The notes beneath the pieces were generated by a model that worked only from the letters and a program-made list of their open reading frames with translations, searched no databases and was not told where the DNA came from. Both the position numbers and the translations under genes were made by a program. A DNA stretch of 64,000 bases from Streptosporangium becharense. GTDB lineage: Bacteria > Actinomycetota > Actinomycetes > Streptosporangiales > Streptosporangiaceae. This document shows positions 53,701-64,000 of the stretch, in pieces. The stretch's first letter is position 1. Every line of letters starts with the position of its first letter. The stretch covers positions 3,844,001 to 3,908,000 of the forward strand of contig NZ_JACHMP010000001.1 of assembly GCF_014204985.1 (NCBI RefSeq), written 5' to 3'.

Positions 53701-56700
53701 ATGAGGTGGTGGCTGACGACTAGCCGGTCGCGCTCGCCGAGCCGGATCAGCAGCAGCCGCATCAGCGGCGGGCTCGACAGGTCGAACCTGCGGGTGCGGT
53801 CCTCGGCCAGCAGTTCGGCCACCTGCTCGTCCTGCTCGGCGGTGCCCAGGTGGGACAGGTCGATCTCACGCAGCGGCGGCGTCAGGACGGTGCCGACGAA
53901 CTGCGCCGTCCGGGGCAGCCCTTCGGCGGTGAAACCGGCGCGCAGGCTCGGGTTGCGCGCCAGCAGGGCGGAGCAGGCGGCGCGGAGCCGGTCGGCGTCG
54001 ATCCGTCCGGCGAACTCGAAGACGTCCTGGGAGGTGTAGACGTCGACCGCGCCGGTGTCGTAGCTGGAGTGGAAGAAGATCCCCTCCTGGAGCGGGGAGA
54101 GCGGCCAGATCTCCTCGACCGGGACGGGACTGGTCCGCCGCACCCGCTCGGCCTCCTGCGGGGTGAGCCGGAGCAACCCTGCCTCCTCCGGCCGGCCGGT
54201 GCCGGCCACGCCGCCGGGACCCACCGCGCGGTCCGCCGCGGGCAGCGCCGCCGCCAGCGCGGCGGGGGTGCGGTGCGCGAAGACGTCGCGGGGGCTGAGC
54301 GGCAACCCCGCCCTGCGGGCACGGCCGGAGACGGCGATGGAGGCGATGCTGTCGCCGCCGAGCACGAAGAAGTCGTCGTCCGGCCCGGCGCCGACGCCGA
54401 GGACGTCGGTGAAGATCTCACACAGCAGCGCCTCCCGGCCGGGACGCGGCGCCCGGCCGCCGGGCCGGATCTCCGCAGCCGCGGCGTCCGGCACGGGAAG
54501 GGCCGCGCGGTCCACCTTGCCGTTGGGCGTCAGCGGCAGGCCGTCGAGCACGACGACCGCGCCGGGGACCATCGGCGCCGGCAGCGCCGCGGTCAGCGCG
54601 GCCCGCAGCGCGGCGCCGTCGAGCCGGGCTCCGGCGGCCGGCACCGCGTAGCCGGCCAGGCGCGCCGCGGTCCCCGCCCCGTGCGCGACGACCACCGCGC
54701 GGGCCACGCCGGGCTGGGCGGCGAGCGCCGCCTCGACCTCGCCGAGTTCGACGCGGTTGCCGCGGATCTTCACCTGGTGGTCGCTCCGCCCCGCGTACTC
54801 CAGCGCGCCGTCCGCGCGCCGCCGCACCAGGTCGCCGGTGCGGTACATGCGCGTGCCCGGCGGGCCGTACGGGTCGGCGACGAAACGCTCGCCGGTGAGC
54901 CCGGCGCGGCCGTGGTAGCCGAGGGCGAGCTGGTCGCCGGCGATGTAGAGCTCTCCCGGCACGCCCACCGGGACGTGCCGCAGGCAGCAGTCCAGGACGT
55001 ACAGCCGGGTGTTCCACACCGGCCCGCCGATCGGGACGCCGTCGCCCCCGGACGGCTCGTCCCCGTCCCACCAGGTGACCTGGACGGTGGCCTCGGTGGG
55101 CCCGTAGCAGTTGTCGACCGGCACGCCGGTCAGCTCCCGCCACCGGCGGGCCGGGCCCGCGGCCAGCGCCTCGGCGCCGCCGAAGACCTTGCGCAGGCTT
55201 CCCGCCCAGGACGGGTCCGCCGTCACCTCGTCGGTGTCCAGGAACGCCTGGAGCATCGAGGGGACTATGTCCAGGACGGTGACGCGCCGATCCCCGATGA
55301 GACCGGCCAGGTACACCGGGTCGACGTGCCCGCCGGGCTCGGCCAGCACGACGGCGCCGCCCGAGCACAGCGGCCAGAACAGCTGCCAGACCGAGGCGTC
55401 GAAACTCGCCGACGCCTGCTGGAGCATGCGGTCTCCGGCCCCCATCCGGAACTCGCCCTGTGCCCACGCGAGGTGAGCGGTGATCGCCCGGTGCGTGACC
55501 ACGACACCCTTGGGCCGGCCGGTCGACCCTGAGGTGTAGATGAGGTAGGCGGGATCATCGGGCCCCGCAGGACGCGGGAGCACGACCCCCGCCGGGACGG
55601 GCCCGGCGGTGTCGCCCCCGGTGGCGTGCCCGCTTCCGGCGGTGTCACTTCCGGCCACGTCGCTTCCGACGGCACGTTCACTCCCGGCGGCATCGCTTTC
55701 GACGGCGTCGCCCCCGGTGACGTCGCCCCCGGTGGCGTGCCCGCTTCCGGCGGCGTCGATGAGGATGCGCTCCACCCCCTCCGTCCCGGGGAGGGCGGCG
55801 GCCGCCCCGGCGGTGGTGACGACCGCGCGGGCGCCGCAGTCGGCGAGCATGAACGCCAGCCGGTCGGCGGGATACTCGACGTCCAGCGGCACGTACGCCG
55901 CCCCCGACTTCAGCACGCCGAGCAGCGCGACGACCAGGTCGGCGGAGCGCGGGACCGCCACCGCCACGAAGTCACCCGGACCGGTCCCGCGGGCGGCCAG
56001 CCGCCGGGCGAGGTCCTCCGCCCGGCGGTCCAGCTCGGCGTAGGAGACCTCCCCGTCGGCGATCACCGCCGTGGCGTCGGGCGAGTCGGCGACCCGCGCG
56101 GCGAAGGTCTCCACCAGCGTCGTCTCCGGGACCGGCACGACCTTCCCGGCGAGTGGCGCCCGCTCCCGCTCCGCCGCGGGCAGCACGTCCAGCCGCCCGA
56201 CCGGCCGGTCGGGGTCGGCGACCATCGCCTCGATCAGCTGCGCCAGCCCCGCCGCCAGCTGCCGGGCAGTCTCGGCGTCGAAGCGTCCGGTGTCGTAGTC
56301 CAGCCGCAGGTCCAGCCGCGATCCGGGCACGACGGTGAGGGACAGCGGGTAGTGGGAGGCGTCCCGGACGTCGACCCCGGTGATCTCGACGGTGCCGTCC
56401 GGGGCACGCAGGTCACCCGGGGCGGGATAGTTCTCGACCACGACGAGCGTGTCGAACAGCCCCCGCGTGTCCGGGCCGGTGAAGCCGGCGAGCCGCTGGA
56501 TCTCCGCCAGGCCGAGGTGCTGGTGGTCGAGCAGGTCCGCCTGCGCGTCCTGCAGCCGGGCCAGCAGGTCCGCCGGCCGCTCGCCGGGCTGCCACGTCAC
56601 CCGCACCGGCACCGTGTTGACCAGCAGGCCCGCCATCGACTCGACGCCTTCGACGTCGGCCTGGCGGCCGGAGACGGTGGTGCCGAACACGACGTCGCGG

Positions 56701-59700
56701 CGGCCGGTGAGGCGGCCGGCCAGCAGCCCCCACGCACCCTGGACGACGGTGCCCAGCGTCAGCCCGCGCACCCGTGCCCACCCGGTCAGTGCGGCGGTCG
56801 TCTCCTCGGTGAGCTCCCGGCGGACCTGCCCGGCCGGTCCCGGAACGGTGCCGGCTGCCGTGCTGGTGCCGGTGCCGGCTGCCGTGCTGGTGCCGGTGCC
56901 GGTGCCGGTGCCGGTGCCGGTGCCGATGCCCGCCAGGAGGGTGGGCTCCTCCAGCCCGTGCAGTGCCCGCCGCCAGGCGTCACGCGCCGCCCGGTGGTCG
57001 CGTGAGCGCAGCCAGGAGAAGTACTCCCGGCAGCGGCGGAGCGCGGCACCGTCCCCGCCGGCACCGTCCCCGCCGTTCCCGGCCGGGCGGCCCGCCAGCA
57101 GGTCACGCAGCATGATCGGCACCGACCAGCCGTCGGCGACCAGGTGGTGCAGGGTGAGGACGAGCCAGTGGCGGCCGGTGCCGCGAACCAGGGCGCCGCG
57201 CAGCAACGGCGGGGCGGCGAGGTCGAAGCGGTGCGCGCGCTCCCGCTCGGCGACGGCGCGGGCGGTACGCGCCGCCTCGTCGTCGTCCGGCGCGTCGACC
57301 TCCTGCCACGGCACCGTCACCTCGCCGGGGACGAACTGTACGACGCGGCCGTCCGGACGCTGCCGGAACCCCGCGCGCAGCAGCGGGTGCCGTTCCAGCA
57401 GGCCCCGCACCGCCTCGCGCAGGGCGGCACCGTCGACGGCGCCGGTCAGCTCGACGACCTGCTGGACGGTGTACACGTCCGGGGCGCCGGCGTCGAAGAG
57501 CGCGTGGAAGAACAGGCCCTGCTGCAACGGTGTGACCGGCAGGACGTCCACCGGGCCCCAGGCCGCTTCCAGCTCGTCGATCTCCTCCTGGTCCACCTCC
57601 ACCAGCGGGAAGTCCGACGGGGTGCGTCCCCCGGCGCCAGGCTCGGCCGCGTGCGCGGCCAGGCCCCGCAGCGCCTCGATCCAGGCCCCGGCCAGCGCGT
57701 CCGCGTCGGCGGGGTCGAGGACCTCCTCCGGCCACGACCAGGTCGCGCTCAGCTCCGGCCCCGAGGCGCCGTCGCGGACGACGGCGTTGACCTCCAGGGG
57801 GTGGGCCAGCGGCGTTCCCGGGTGCCGTCCGGCCGTCAGCGGCTCCGTGTCGGCCGGGGACTGCCAGTCCCCGTCCCCGTCCGCCCGGAAGCGGCCCAGG
57901 TAGTTGAAGAGCAGCTGCGGCGCGGGGCCGCCGGTCAGCGCGGCGGCCGTCTCCGCGTCCAGGTGCCGCAGCAGGCCGTACCCGAGACCGGATCCGGGCA
58001 CGGCACGCAGCTGCTCCTTGATCCGCTTGAGCACGCGTCCGGCGGCGGGCCCGCCGGCCCGGAACTCGTCCCAGTCGAGGTCGCCCGGGTCGAGCCGGAC
58101 CGGGAAGACGCTGGTGAACCAGCCCACGGCGCGGGTCAGGTCGGCCCGCGCGGCCTCGCCGCCGAGGTCGTCCGGCTCACGCCCGTGGCCTTCCAGCTCC
58201 AGCAGAAGCCCTCGCCCGGCGCCGGCCGGCCCCCTTTCCCGCCGGAAGCGGGCGACGGCCACGGCGAGGGCCGTCAGCAGGACGTCGTTGACGGTGGCGT
58301 GGTAGGCGGCCGGGAGGCCGGTGAGCAGCGGGGCGGTCGTCTCGCCGGGCAGCGACACGGTCAGTGAGCGCTCGCGCTCCGCCGTGTCGGTCGCCGGGTC
58401 GAGGGGACGCCGGCCGAGCGCCGGGGCGGGTTCGCGCAGCATGTCCCGCCAGGCGTCCAGCTCGGCCCGGCGGGAGGCGGTCCGGGCGTCCTCGGTCAGC
58501 AGCCGGGCCCATCCGGGGAACGAGGTGCCGACCGGCGGCAGGTCGGCGGGGGAGCCCTCGGCGAGAGCACGGGCGGCCTGGGCGAGGTCGGAGATCAGGA
58601 TGCGCCACGACACACCGTCGACGACCAAGTGATGGGCGACCAGGAGCAGCCGCCCGGGGGTGTCCCGGCCGGCGTCGAGCCAGACCGCCTGGAGCATCCG
58701 GCCGGATTCGGGGGCCAGGCGTGCCACGGCCCGCTCGCGTTGCGCGGCGACCGTCTCGCGCGAGGGGGTGCCGGTCTCGACCCGGGTGATGAGGTCGGCG
58801 GCCCGGACCGTGCCGGGCGGCGGCACCTGAAGCGTCCACTCGCCGTCGCGCAGCAGCCGGGCACGCAGCATGCCGTGGTGGTCGAGCACCGCCTGCAGGG
58901 CGGCGGCGAGCAGGTCGGGGGTGAGGTCCGCCGGGACCCGCAGCTCCACCGACTGGTGGAAGCCGTCGACGGGACCGCCGCTCTCCCGCAGCCGGTGGAT
59001 GATCGGCGTCGCCGGCACGGTGCCGACACCGGGGTCGTGCGTCGCCGGCACCGGAGCCTCACCGCCCCGCTCGCGGGCGAGCGCGGCGACGGTCCGGTGC
59101 CGGAAGACGTCACGGGGGGTGATGTCCAGCCCGGCGCGCCGGGCCCGGTTCACCAACTGGATCGCCACGATGCTGTCGCCGCCGAGCTCGAAGAAGCCGT
59201 CGTGCACGCCCACCGCGGGCAGCCCGAGCACCTCGGCGAACAGGCCGGCGAGGAGACGCTCGGCGGGCGTGGCGGGGACGGCGTCGCCGGTCCGCGCGGT
59301 CCAGTCGGGTTCCGGCAGGGCCCGCTTGTCGAGCTTGCCGTTGGGGGTGAGCGGCAGCACCCCGTCCAGCACCACGATCGTGCCGGGCACCATGTGGTCC
59401 GGGAGCGTGTCCGCCGCCAGTTTCCGCAGCCCCGCCACGTCGACGCCGCGGGCCCCGGTCCCGGAGGTCCCCGCGGTGACGTAGGCGACGAGCCGTCTGA
59501 CGCCGCGGTGGTCCTCCCGGGCGACGACCGCCGCCTGCGCGACGGACGGGTGCGCCATCAGCGCGCTCTCGACCTCGCCCGGCTCGATGCGGTGGCCCCG
59601 GATCTTGAGCTGGCCGTCCTGGCGGCCGAGGAAGTCGATGTTCCCGTCGGCGCGCCAGCGGGCCCGGTCGCCGGTGCGGTACATGCGCGTGCCCGGCGCT

Positions 59701-62462
59701 CCGAACGGGTCGGGGACGAAGCGTTCCGAGGTCAGACCCGGCCTGCCGAGGTAGCCGCGGGCCAGGCCACGTCCGGAGACGTACAACTCGCCCACGGCGC
59801 CGGGCGGCACGGGCCGCAGCGCGGAGTCGAGCACGTAGCAGCGGGTACCCGGGTCCGGAACGCCGATCGGGACCGGGCCGGGCAGGTCGGGGTCGGCGAG
59901 CCAGAGCGTGGAGTTGACGGTCGCCTCGGTCAGGCCGTACGCCACCACCACCCGCATCCGCCGCCCCCAGCGGGCGATCAGCTCGGCCGGGACGGCCTCG
60001 GTGCCCACCACGAGCACCCCTCCGGCGGGCAGCTCGCACTCGGCGGGCAGCGCGGCCACCAGCGACGGCGGCAGGATCATGTGGGTGGCGCGGTGCTCGG
60101 TGAGGTAGCCGGTCAGCTCGTGGCCGGCGACGCGCCGCTCGGCCGGTACGACGACGGCGGTGCCGCCCACGCACAGCGACATGACGAGGTCCCAGACGGC
60201 GACGTCGAAACCGACCGAGGCGAACTGCACGACCCTGCTGCCGGCGTCCACCCCGAGCCGTTCGACGGCGGTGGCGATGAGGCTGCCGATGCCGTCGTGG
60301 GATACCACGACCCCCTTGGGACGCCCGGTCGATCCCGAGGTGTAGATGACATAGGCCGCCCGGTCCAGCCCCGTCCCGGCGACCTCGGTGAGGTCCGCGC
60401 CGTCCAGCGCGGCGAGTTCCGCGGTGACGGCGGGGTCGTCCAGGAGCAGGGGCGGCACGGGAAGACCGGAGAGGTCGGGGAGGTCACCGAGGAGAGCGGT
60501 CACGGAGACGACGGCACGTGCCCGCGCGTCCTCGACCATGAACCTCACCCGGTCCTGCGGGTGGTCCGGGTCGAGGGGGAGGTAGGCGGCGCCCGCCTTC
60601 ATCACGGCGAGCAGTGCGACGACCATGTCGGCCGAACGCGGCACGGCGACCGCGACGACGTCCTCGGTGGTCACGCCGCGGCGGCGCAGCGACCGCGCGA
60701 GGCGGTTGGCGCGGCCGTTGAGCTCCGCGTACGACAACCGCTGCGACTCGCAGACCAGGGCGGTCGCGTCCGGCGTGCGGGCCACCTGCCGCTCGAACGC
60801 CTCGGTCCAGGACAGTTCCTGGACCGGGGGCAGGGTGCCGGCGAACCGGGTGAGCACCAGCCGGCGTTCATCGTCGGTGGCCAGGTCGACGGAGCCCAGC
60901 GGCCGGTCCGGGTGGGCGGCCATCGCCTCCAGCACCGCCAGGAGGCGCTGTTCGTGCCGGGCGAGCTCGTCGGGGTCGCAGACGTCCGCGTCCGCGTCGA
61001 GGTCGATCCGCAGGCCCTGCCCCGCGGGCCGGTCGTAGACGGCGACGGACAGGTCACCGACCGGGCCGAGGGACAGGTAGTGGACGGTGCCGGGCAGGTC
61101 GCCGAACCGCATCTCCTCGTGGAACGGCATGACGTTGACGGTGGGGCCGATGAGAGCGCGCAGACCCTCGGCGCGTCCCAGCTCCCTGGCCAGGTCCTCG
61201 CCGCGGTAGCGCGCGTGCGCGGTCAGTTCGCGGATCCGCTCGGCGACGTCCCGGACGAGTCCGGCGGCGGTCGTGCCAGGCCGCACCGTGAGCCGCAGCG
61301 GCAGGACGTTGGACATCAGGCCGGTGGTGTTCCGCAGCTCGGCGTCCGGCCGGGCGGTCACCGGCAGGCCGAGCACCACGTCCTGCTCGCCGGTGACCCG
61401 GTGCAAGTAGGCCGCCACGGCGGCGACGGCCAGGCGTGACAGGCGGGTCCCGGCGGAGGCGGCGGCCTCGTGGAGCCGCTCCGCGCGCTCGGCGGGCAGT
61501 TCCACGGTGCGCCGCAGGGTCCGGGTCGCCTGCGCGGGCGGGCACTCGATCAGGCGGGCGGGTTCCTCGGGCAGACCGGTGAGCCGGTCGTGCCAGAAGT
61601 CGCGGTCCTGCGTGTACAGCGCCGATCCACGGTAGTCCGCGTCGGCGGCCACCAGGCGGCTCAGGGTCCACTCGGGCGCGGACGCGGTGCCCGCTCCGGG
61701 CTCGGTGCCGGTTCCGGGCTCGGTGCCGGTTCCGGGTTCGGTGCCGGTTCCGGGTGCGGTGCCGTCCCCCGGCGCCGCGCTGTACAGTTCGGCGGCCCGG
61801 TGGATGAGCCGCAGGATCCCGTAGCCGTCGGTGAGCAGGTGGTGGTAGCGCTGGTACCACCACAGGCCGCGCTCACCCAGCACCAGCAGCGCGTGCGTGA
61901 ACAGGGGGCCGCGGGCGAGGTCCGCGGCGCGGGCCATGTCCGCGTCCATCCAGGCGCGGGCCGCCGCCTCCGGGTCGGGCTCCGCGGTCAGATCCAGCAC
62001 CGCGGGCGACCAGTCGCCGGGGGAGCGGAGCACCTGGACGGGCTTCCCCCGCTCCTCGGCGAAGACCGCGTGCAAGGGCTCGGCCTCCCGTACGGCGCGG
62101 CCCACCGCTGCGGCCAGCCGTGACACATCAGGCATGCCAGGTATCTCAGGTGTTCCGGGTGCCTTACGCACCCCGAGCACGCCGGGCTCTCCGGGCATCT
62201 CATGCACCCCGGAAACCCTCGACGCTCCGGGAACCTCGGGCACTCCGGAAACCCTCGACGCTCCGGGAACCTCAGGCACTCCGGGAACCTCGGGCACTCC
62301 GGACGCCCCGGAGGCGGAGGCGTCTCCCACCCGCCCGGGGAACTCGACGTAGCAGCCGATGTTGTAGGCCGGGCTGTCCGGCTCGATCTGCTGGGCCAGC
62401 CATATTCCGGTCTGCGCTCCGGTCAGAGGCAGCGCGAACCCGTCACCGAACATCGTCTTCAT
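46419..62462 (-). CDS. Four-module siderophore NRPS with terminal C domain
   Basis: 5347 residues. Order from the domains I can trace: C1-A1-PCP1-E, C2-A2-PCP2, C3-A3-PCP3, C4-A4-PCP4, C5; no thioesterase. Landmarks: C1 HHLLTDG (~207), PCP1 GGDSI (~1092), [11 protein letters not shown] (~1276), C2 HHLVADG (~1770), PCP2 GGDSI (~2700), C3 HHLILWDG (2918), PCP3 GGHSL (~3807), C4 HHITTDE (~3997), PCP4 GGHSM (~4867), C5 MHYIGVDE (~5046). All four A domains have [11 protein letters not shown]. The A3 pocket reads D-M-E-N-L-G-L-I-N, the known code for N5-acyl/formyl-N5-hydroxyornithine, so a hydroxamate siderophore is made. Terminal C domains in erythrochelin-type synthetases release a diketopiperazine; the same is inferred. 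Repeat insertions occur in C1, C2, A2 and A3. ATG 62462 follows GGAAGG. Confidence 0.93.
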   Translation of the reverse strand: MKTMFGDGFALPLTGAQTGIWLAQQIEPDSPAYNIGCYVEFPGRVGDASASGASGVPEVPGVPEVPGASRVSGVPEVPGASRVSGVHEMPGEPGVLGVRKAPGTPEIPGMPDVSRLAAAVGRAVREAEPLHAVFAEERGKPVQVLRSPGDWSPAVLDLTAEPDPEAAARAWMDADMARAADLARGPLFTHALLVLGERGLWWYQRYHHLLTDGYGILRLIHRAAELYSAAPGDGTAPGTGTEPGTGTEPGTGTEPGAGTASAPEWTLSRLVAADADYRGSALYTQDRDFWHDRLTGLPEEPARLIECPPAQATRTLRRTVELPAERAERLHEAAASAGTRLSRLAVAAVAAYLHRVTGEQDVVLGLPVTARPDAELRNTTGLMSNVLPLRLTVRPGTTAAGLVRDVAERIRELTAHARYRGEDLARELGRAEGLRALIGPTVNVMPFHEEMRFGDLPGTVHYLSLGPVGDLSVAVYDRPAGQGLRIDLDADADVCDPDELARHEQRLLAVLEAMAAHPDRPLGSVDLATDDERRLVLTRFAGTLPPVQELSWTEAFERQVARTPDATALVCESQRLSYAELNGRANRLARSLRRRGVTTEDVVAVAVPRSADMVVALLAVMKAGAAYLPLDPDHPQDRVRFMVEDARARAVVSVTALLGDLPDLSGLPVPPLLLDDPAVTAELAALDGADLTEVAGTGLDRAAYVIYTSGSTGRPKGVVVSHDGIGSLIATAVERLGVDAGSRVVQFASVGFDVAVWDLVMSLCVGGTAVVVPAERRVAGHELTGYLTEHRATHMILPPSLVAALPAECELPAGGVLVVGTEAVPAELIARWGRRMRVVVAYGLTEATVNSTLWLADPDLPGPVPIGVPDPGTRCYVLDSALRPVPPGAVGELYVSGRGLARGYLGRPGLTSERFVPDPFGAPGTRMYRTGDRARWRADGNIDFLGRQDGQLKIRGHRIEPGEVESALMAHPSVAQAAVVAREDHRGVRRLVAYVTAGTSGTGARGVDVAGLRKLAADTLPDHMVPGTIVVLDGVLPLTPNGKLDKRALPEPDWTARTGDAVPATPAERLLAGLFAEVLGLPAVGVHDGFFELGGDSIVAIQLVNRARRAGLDITPRDVFRHRTVAALARERGGEAPVPATHDPGVGTVPATPIIHRLRESGGPVDGFHQSVELRVPADLTPDLLAAALQAVLDHHGMLRARLLRDGEWTLQVPPPGTVRAADLITRVETGTPSRETVAAQRERAVARLAPESGRMLQAVWLDAGRDTPGRLLLVAHHLVVDGVSWRILISDLAQAARALAEGSPADLPPVGTSFPGWARLLTEDARTASRRAELDAWRDMLREPAPALGRRPLDPATDTAERERSLTVSLPGETTAPLLTGLPAAYHATVNDVLLTALAVAVARFRRERGPAGAGRGLLLELEGHGREPDDLGGEAARADLTRAVGWFTSVFPVRLDPGDLDWDEFRAGGPAAGRVLKRIKEQLRAVPGSGLGYGLLRHLDAETAAALTGGPAPQLLFNYLGRFRADGDGDWQSPADTEPLTAGRHPGTPLAHPLEVNAVVRDGASGPELSATWSWPEEVLDPADADALAGAWIEALRGLAAHAAEPGAGGRTPSDFPLVEVDQEEIDELEAAWGPVDVLPVTPLQQGLFFHALFDAGAPDVYTVQQVVELTGAVDGAALREAVRGLLERHPLLRAGFRQRPDGRVVQFVPGEVTVPWQEVDAPDDDEAARTARAVAERERAHRFDLAAPPLLRGALVRGTGRHWLVLTLHHLVADGWSVPIMLRDLLAGRPAGNGGDGAGGDGAALRRCREYFSWLRSRDHRAARDAWRRALHGLEEPTLLAGIGTGTGTGTGTGTSTAAGTGTSTAAGTVPGPAGQVRRELTEETTAALTGWARVRGLTLGTVVQGAWGLLAGRLTGRRDVVFGTTVSGRQADVEGVESMAGLLVNTVPVRVTWQPGERPADLLARLQDAQADLLDHQHLGLAEIQRLAGFTGPDTRGLFDTLVVVENYPAPGDLRAPDGTVEITGVDVRDASHYPLSLTVVPGSRLDLRLDYDTGRFDAETARQLAAGLAQLIEAMVADPDRPVGRLDVLPAAERERAPLAGKVVPVPETTLVETFAARVADSPDATAVIADGEVSYAELDRRAEDLARRLAARGTGPGDFVAVAVPRSADLVVALLGVLKSGAAYVPLDVEYPADRLAFMLADCGARAVVTTAGAAAALPGTEGVERILIDAAGSGHATGGDVTGGDAVESDAAGSERAVGSDVAGSDTAGSGHATGGDTAGPVPAGVVLPRPAGPDDPAYLIYTSGSTGRPKGVVVTHRAITAHLAWAQGEFRMGAGDRMLQQASASFDASVWQLFWPLCSGGAVVLAEPGGHVDPVYLAGLIGDRRVTVLDIVPSMLQAFLDTDEVTADPSWAGSLRKVFGGAEALAAGPARRWRELTGVPVDNCYGPTEATVQVTWWDGDEPSGGDGVPIGGPVWNTRLYVLDCCLRHVPVGVPGELYIAGDQLALGYHGRAGLTGERFVADPYGPPGTRMYRTGDLVRRRADGALEYAGRSDHQVKIRGNRVELGEVEAALAAQPGVARAVVVAHGAGTAARLAGYAVPAAGARLDGAALRAALTAALPAPMVPGAVVVLDGLPLTPNGKVDRAALPVPDAAAAEIRPGGRAPRPGREALLCEIFTDVLGVGAGPDDDFFVLGGDSIASIAVSGRARRAGLPLSPRDVFAHRTPAALAAALPAADRAVGPGGVAGTGRPEEAGLLRLTPQEAERVRRTSPVPVEEIWPLSPLQEGIFFHSSYDTGAVDVYTSQDVFEFAGRIDADRLRAACSALLARNPSLRAGFTAEGLPRTAQFVGTVLTPPLREIDLSHLGTAEQDEQVAELLAEDRTRRFDLSSPPLMRLLLIRLGERDRLVVSHHLILWDGWSAWLFLEQLFTLYDRSGDDRGLPVPGSYRDYLAWLAAQPAGEALAAWRGALAGLAEPTLVRPADDGLHPVIPVNLDTVLPARLGDRLRATAREHGLTLNTVLNAAWGLVLAATVGRDDVVFGAAVAGRPVAVPDVENIIGMFLNTVPVRVTLDPREPVLGLLRRLQDERVALMPYEYAGLGEIQRESGHRRLFDTLFVLRDAGGEERMTAFTGRNGIVDVAGVDATHYPLTLIVTQGSRLRVTLSYRPDAYRPDDAAALLERFTALLGRLLDGLPGPVGGLDLLLPAERRDLDAEWHAARRPLPALTVAELLTEQAARTPGEVALVFGAERLTYADLDARVNRLARLLLARGAAPERVVALALPRSADMVAALFAVLQTGAAYLPLDLEYPAERLGFMLADTAPACVVTTAEVAATLPRSGVEQVLLDDPDTVAALAALPGDALDDAERPAFARDLPHRLEHPAYVIYTSGSTGRPKGVVTPYRGLTNMQFNHREAIFEPAIAAAGGRRLRIAHTVSFAFDMSWEELLWLVEGHEVHVCDENLRRDAEALVAYCDRERVDVVNVTPTYAHHLIDEGLLDGHRPPLVLLGGEAVSDTVWATLRDTPGTFGYNLYGPTEYTINTLGASTGDSPTPTVGRPIWNTRAYVLDSGLRPVPPGTPGELYIGGVGLARGYHRRPGLTAASFVADPFSGEPGARMYRTGDLVRRRPDGNLDFLGRTDDQVKIRGYRVEPAEIAAALEEHPLVAHAAVVADGSGPGGAKRLVGYVVPADGPTGGITGESTGGPAGRFMDGPADAGELAALLREALKARLPGYMVPAALMAVERLPLTVNGKLDVRALPRPEVTAGTRGRPPRSRHERVLCGLFAELLGVEGVGVDDDFFDLGGHSLLATRLVSSARTALGAELAIRDLFEAPTVAELAARVAGSQAAGAVGRPALVAAGSRPDEPPLSFAQQRLWVIEQLEGPSALYNFPLVMRLRGELDVEALRAALADVTDRHETLRTRIAEREGRPFQDVLPAGEAHPAVEVVDADEDRLGGLLSEVVTRPFDLAAEPPVRATVVRLGPREHVVVVLLHHITTDEWSDGPFLRDLSAAYAARRSGRAPGWEPLPVQYVDYTLWQRRLLGERSDPGSLAARQLAHWAEILRGAPERLELPTDRPHPARPSPAGGELAVELDPADCERLRRIAQRAGASMFMTCHAAVAALLHRLGAGDDIPLGAPISGRTDGALDELVGFFVNTLVLRTDLSGDPTFADVVGRVRESALAAFSNQDVPFEAVVEELNPVRSPDRNPLFQVMVGYRNRTGDDFALDGLEVLPQPVEVRTAKFDLVFAFTEDSGTGRITCLIEYRSDLFDPGTVAVLGDRLAALVTAVAADPGLPVSRIDVLTDDERERVVTGFNRTDRVVPEETFVGMFRRCVRERPAAAAVVDGPRTVTYAELDALSDRMARLLTRYGVRAESVVGVAVPRSVEMVAAMLGANKLGAAFLPLDLAHPADRLAYMLGDARAEVVVATQQVAGKIPEVDGVRVLPLDDPEVAARLAEPGEDGPPAPVTLHHASYVIYTSGSTGRPKGVLVPHEGIASLVATAVDRMGLTPDSRVLQFASIGFDVTIFELSMALCHGGCLVLVPDEARVPGRELTDFMNGQRITHAILPPSLVAALPADCDLPEGSTVLVGTETVPPAVIARWAGRLRLLAAYGLTEATVNSTLWPAEPGWTGAVPIGVPDPNTRAYVLDERLRPVPPGVAGELYVSGRGLARGYLGRPDLTSERFVACPFGPPGTRMYRTGDRARWRPDGNLDFLGRADDQVKIRGFRIEPGEIAGAMTRHPGVAQAAVVVDRGATEPRLVGYAVPARDQDGPPPDPAEVRTHVARLLPDYMVPAAVVVLDGPLPLTPNGKLDRRALPAPDWSALTGDARPTTGRQQALAQLFTEVLELPGVGVHDNFFTLGGHSMSAMRLLGRVRTLLDADLALRDVFEAPTVAALAERLDGARGGRPRLAPSRAADGPRIPAVAPPQEWQWTRHRDGGPYDMAFALRSPGGGLHAGALAEALADVAARHEPLRTAFAERDGRPVQEPAGLGLESVRVDDLDDRLRALAAERPDLTGRPPLRARLLTDGSGAQALLLTMHYIGVDEWSVVPLVRDVSVAYAARVRGAAPVWDPLPVTYADYTSWAHGTLAGLADRQLDYWRRTLRGLPLDPALPYDRPRGQAPGGGDHVPFVLDPDLHRDVDDLAVRTGTSMFMVLQAALAALLTRHGAGTDLPIASLVAGRTEEALTDLVGCFFNTVVLRTDTGGDPTFRELLARVRETDLAALDRQDVPFDRVARELGLPAPRVMLVHHEQARMSRIEDLDAAFEPVPTGALNADLALSFFEPHGDGPVDCLLEYDTGLFDRNTVRRLADDLVRILKTAVADPDRPLAHDDPRRNDS
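47701..50890 (-). other. NRPS module 4: C-A-PCP
   Basis: C4 is of the type with HHITTDEWS (DE replacing DG). The A4 pocket reads D-V-F-I-L-G-A-V-N, close to A1 (D-V-W-I-V-G-A-V-N), so modules 1 and 4 may use the same or related residues, perhaps another ornithine derivative. PCP4 has GGHSM. Confidence 0.65.
50891..54130 (-). other. NRPS module 3: C-A-PCP for modified hydroxyornithine
   Basis: C3 carries [10 protein letters not shown], one residue longer than the standard HHxxxDG. The A3 pocket reads D-M-E-N-L-G-L-I-N plus the invariant lysine: FDMSWEE (about 52108-52128), N before VTPTY, LLGGE and [11 protein letters not shown]. This is the code for N5-acylated/formylated N5-hydroxyornithine in coelichelin- and erythrochelin-type systems. 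PCP3 has GGHSL. Confidence 0.8.
54241..57560 (-). other. NRPS module 2: C-A-PCP
   Basis: C2 has an intact HHLVADG and should accept the D-configured intermediate. A dinucleotide-like (GT)n-rich loop ([20 protein letters not shown]) is inserted. A2 pocket residues read D-A-W-D-F-G-C-V-Q, not matched to a substrate. A ~50-residue Gly/Ser/Asp repeat ([14 protein letters not shown]...) is inserted just before the A3 core motif. PCP2 has GGDSI, the form usual before epimerases, but no E domain follows. Confidence 0.65.
57561..62462 (-). other. NRPS module 1: C-A-PCP-E
   Basis: C1 begins [25 protein letters not shown], the pattern of condensation domains that start siderophore chains and accept an acyl or aryl starter (as in EntF). 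Two repeat insertions interrupt it (about residues 51-111 and 230-260). The A1 pocket reads D-V-W-I-V-G-A-V-N, which I cannot assign with confidence. The E domain ([17 protein letters not shown]) makes residue 1 D-configured. Boundaries are approximate. Confidence 0.7.
62130..62310. repeat. 36-bp in-frame repeat inside NRPS C1 domain
   Basis: A 36-bp unit starting CACCCCGGAAACCCTCGACG at 62205 repeats at 62241 and as an 18-bp half unit at 62277, with more diverged copies to the left. It encodes [12 protein letters not shown]-type repeats inserted between the first conserved motif of C1 and the next helix. Confidence 0.85.
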
Positions 62463-62505
62463 GCCTTCCGTACCCTGCCGCGGTGGATGTCGTCGACCTG
62501 AGGGA

Positions 62506-63570
62506 TCACTTCTTGAGCAGCGGCACGACCTGGTCGACGGCGTAGGGGATGCTGAGCACCGTGTTGAAGGACAGCGCCGCGCCGATGGGCGGGTCCTGGT
62601 AGGTCAGGAAGAGGTCCCGGCCCTCCTTGGCGACCTTCAGTTCCTTGTAGACCTTGTCGTTCTTGATGCGCTCCCAGGGCTCCTTGCCGGTGGTGAGCCA
62701 CACCAGCCGGTCGACCTCCAGGATGTTCAGGCCCTCGGAGCCGAATTCCGCGACGTTGGACGTGCCCGCCTGCTTGGTGATCTCCTCGGGGATGGTGAAG
62801 CCCAGTTCGGCCAGGAAGGCCGACTTGGGGTCACCCTTCTGGAAGGCCGAGTACTGGCCGGGCTTGAAGCTGTCGGCGGCGACCGCCGTCTTGCCGGCCC
62901 ACTGCGGGTTCTCCTTGCGGACCTGGGCGAACTTCTCGCCGATCCCGGTGATGAGCTGCTCGGCCTTGGCCTCCTCGCCGAGCGCGCGACCGGCCAGCCG
63001 GGTGATGTCCTGCCACGGGGCGGCGTAGGGGTCGTATCCCTTGGGCTGGGCGACCACCGGAGCGATCTTCGAGAGCTGGTCGTAGTGCTCCTGCTGGATG
63101 CCCGAGTACATGGCGAAGATCAGGTCGGGCTTGAGCGTGACCAGCTTCTCGAACTTGACGCCGTCCTCGCGCAGGCCGAGAACAGTGGGCTCGGCGCCTC
63201 CCCACGCCTGCTTCGCCCACGGCCAGTCGGTGAACGGGCTGCGCTGGAACCAGTCGACCACGCCGACCGGCTTGTGGCCGAGCGCCAGCACCGGCTCGTG
63301 GTCGCTCAGGCCGATCGTGACGATCCGCTCCGGCTTCTTCTTGATCTCCGTCGTGCCGTACAGGTGCTCGACCCGGACCGGGAAGGCACCCCCGGAGCCG
63401 GGGGCCGCCGTACCCGTGCCCGCACTCGGCGAGGCCGCGGCGGCCCGTTCGCCGGGCTCACCCGCACCGCCGCAGGCGGCGGCCACCGCGGTCAGAGCCA
63501 GCACGGTGAGAGCCGTCATCAGGCTTCTGGCAAGGCGGGCACCCATGAAGGACGTGGGGGGATGGGCCAT
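62506..63570 (-). CDS. Iron-siderophore-binding lipoprotein (FepB/FhuD type)
   Basis: 354 residues. Signal peptide with lipobox AVAAAC33, then an Ala/Ser/Gly linker and a helical-backbone-type binding protein: [64 protein letters not shown]. It captures the ferric siderophore and feeds a FecCD permease, whose gene begins divergently at 63785. ATG 63570 follows GAGGAAACG. It is the first gene of the operon with NRPS and MbtH; only 43 bp separate it from the NRPS start. Confidence 0.93.
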   Translation of the reverse strand: MAHPPTSFMGARLARSLMTALTVLALTAVAAACGGAGEPGERAAAASPSAGTGTAAPGSGGAFPVRVEHLYGTTEIKKKPERIVTIGLSDHEPVLALGHKPVGVVDWFQRSPFTDWPWAKQAWGGAEPTVLGLREDGVKFEKLVTLKPDLIFAMYSGIQQEHYDQLSKIAPVVAQPKGYDPYAAPWQDITRLAGRALGEEAKAEQLITGIGEKFAQVRKENPQWAGKTAVAADSFKPGQYSAFQKGDPKSAFLAELGFTIPEEITKQAGTSNVAEFGSEGLNILEVDRLVWLTTGKEPWERIKNDKVYKELKVAKEGRDLFLTYQDPPIGAALSFNTVLSIPYAVDQVVPLLKK

Positions 63571-63689
63571 CGTTTCCTCTTCGAGCTGGGGTCGGCGTGC
63601 GGGACCGTTCTCGCGGGGTTCTGACGGCCCACTGGGGCCACCTGCCGGAAGGCGCGCCGCACCGGCGAACAACATCAACAAAGTGATAC

Positions 63690-63708
63690 TAAGGTTAGGC
63701 TTACCTAT
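63690..63708. promoter_or_regulatory. Iron box for the leftward siderophore operon
   Basis: TAAGGTTAGGCTTACCTAT matches TTAGGTTAGGCTAACCTAA at 16 of 19 positions. It lies about 120 bp upstream of the binding-protein start, in the divergent region, so it most likely controls the SBP-NRPS-MbtH operon. Confidence 0.85.
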
Positions 63709-63746
63709 ATTCAATGCCTGATCATGACTTGCATACTGATCACCAC

Positions 63747-63765
63747 TGAGGTATGCCTTACCTAA
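63747..63765. promoter_or_regulatory. Second iron box, for the rightward permease gene
   Basis: TGAGGTATGCCTTACCTAA matches the iron-box consensus at 14 of 19 positions and lies 19 bp before the GTG of the FecCD-type permease gene. Together with the box at 63690 it gives each divergent promoter its own operator. Confidence 0.75.
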
Positions 63766-63784
63766 AACCGCAGAGGGGATCTTC

Positions 63785-64000
63785 GTGACACCCCACGCAC
63801 CATCGCCTCCGCACGGGGCGTCACCGACGGACGGCCCCCACGAGGCGGTGGCGGCCGGCACGCCGGTGACGCGACCGGCCCGGAGGGTACGGCTGATCAT
63901 CACGGCGACCGGCGTCCTGGCCGGGCTGTGCCTGCTCTCACTGGCGGTGGGGAGCCGGGCCATCCCCCTCGACCAGGTGACGCGCTCCCTCCTGGATCCG
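63785..64000 (+). CDS. FecCD-type iron-siderophore permease, partial
   Basis: The first 72 codons are in the window and the gene runs off the right end. From GTG 63785 the reading is a Pro/His/Gly-rich leader, then RVRLIITATGVLAGLCLLSLAVGSRAIPLDQV, the first transmembrane helix and GxxxIP motif of FecCD/BtuC-type permeases. It would form the membrane channel for the siderophore-binding protein encoded divergently. Further permease, ATPase and ornithine-modifying genes would be expected beyond the window. Confidence 0.85.
   Translation, partial: MTPHAPSPPHGASPTDGPHEAVAAGTPVTRPARRVRLIITATGVLAGLCLLSLAVGSRAIPLDQVTRSLLDP

Noticed and set aside
47634-53723. A 2029-codon open frame on the plus strand
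   Set aside because: It is antisense to the NRPS, has no domain or ribosome-binding site, and arises from the high third-position GC of the real gene.
54250-57560. Serine specificity for NRPS module 2, by analogy with erythrochelin
   Set aside because: The pocket residues read D-A-W-D-F-G-C-V-Q, not the D-V-W-H pattern of serine-activating domains.

Overview
The window is high-GC DNA with GTG/TTG starts and long runs of 4-bp start/stop overlaps. Its gene families (DLW-39 protein, RepSA/TraSA-type integrative element, Zur- and IdeR/DmdR-type boxes, MbtH/NRPS) are those of a filamentous actinomycete. Streptosporangiaceae would fit, but the sequence does not prove it.

Layout. (1) About 1-10,610: most of an actinomycete integrative and conjugative element (AICE, pSAM2 type) ending at the 3' end of a tRNA-Ala(TGC) gene. 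It has integrase, excisionase, RepSA-type initiator, FtsK/TraSA-type translocase, Pra-like activator, KorSA-like GntR repressor with palindromic operators, a Nudix protein that recalls the pSAM2 immunity factor Pif, an XRE/TPR regulator, and a lower-GC DUF4231/SLATT-like membrane protein. The left end is not in the window. (2) 10.6-15.5 kb: chromosomal genes: tRNA-Ala, HAD phosphatase, DLW-39 protein, small acetyltransferase, and an anti-sigma antagonist/anti-sigma kinase pair. (3) 14.2-27.9 kb, minus strand: a tightly coupled operon behind a Zur-like box. It runs ATP-grasp ligase, Rossmann/DUF364-like protein, cysteine-synthase-like PLP enzyme, dipeptide-epimerase-like enolase, MFS exporter, methyltransferase, complete Opp/Dpp-type ABC importer, GNAT and a second MFS. 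I read this as an undescribed zinc-metallophore pathway that makes a small modified (di)peptide, exports it and re-imports the metal complex. It is the best candidate here for a new system. (4) 28.1-29.4 kb: DinB-like and LysE-like genes. (5) 29.4-39.9 kb: a LacI-controlled oligosaccharide locus (GH42, sugar ABC importer without its own ATPase, GH31, GH1), consistent with xyloglucan oligosaccharides. (6) 40.2-41.4 kb: an orphan NarL-type histidine kinase; a tandem repeat sits where its response regulator should be. (7) 41.6-64.0 kb: an iron-regulated siderophore locus. It has an FhuF-like reductase, a pair of exporter-fold ABC half-transporters with complementary degenerate ATP sites, MbtH, a 5347-residue four-module NRPS with a terminal condensation domain, a siderophore-binding lipoprotein and the start of a FecCD permease. 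Three iron boxes mark its promoters.

A recurring theme is minisatellite DNA. Intergenic arrays have periods of 23, 26, about 50 and 74 bp. In-frame arrays are inserted into loops, linkers or tails of many enzymes, including catalytic NRPS domains.
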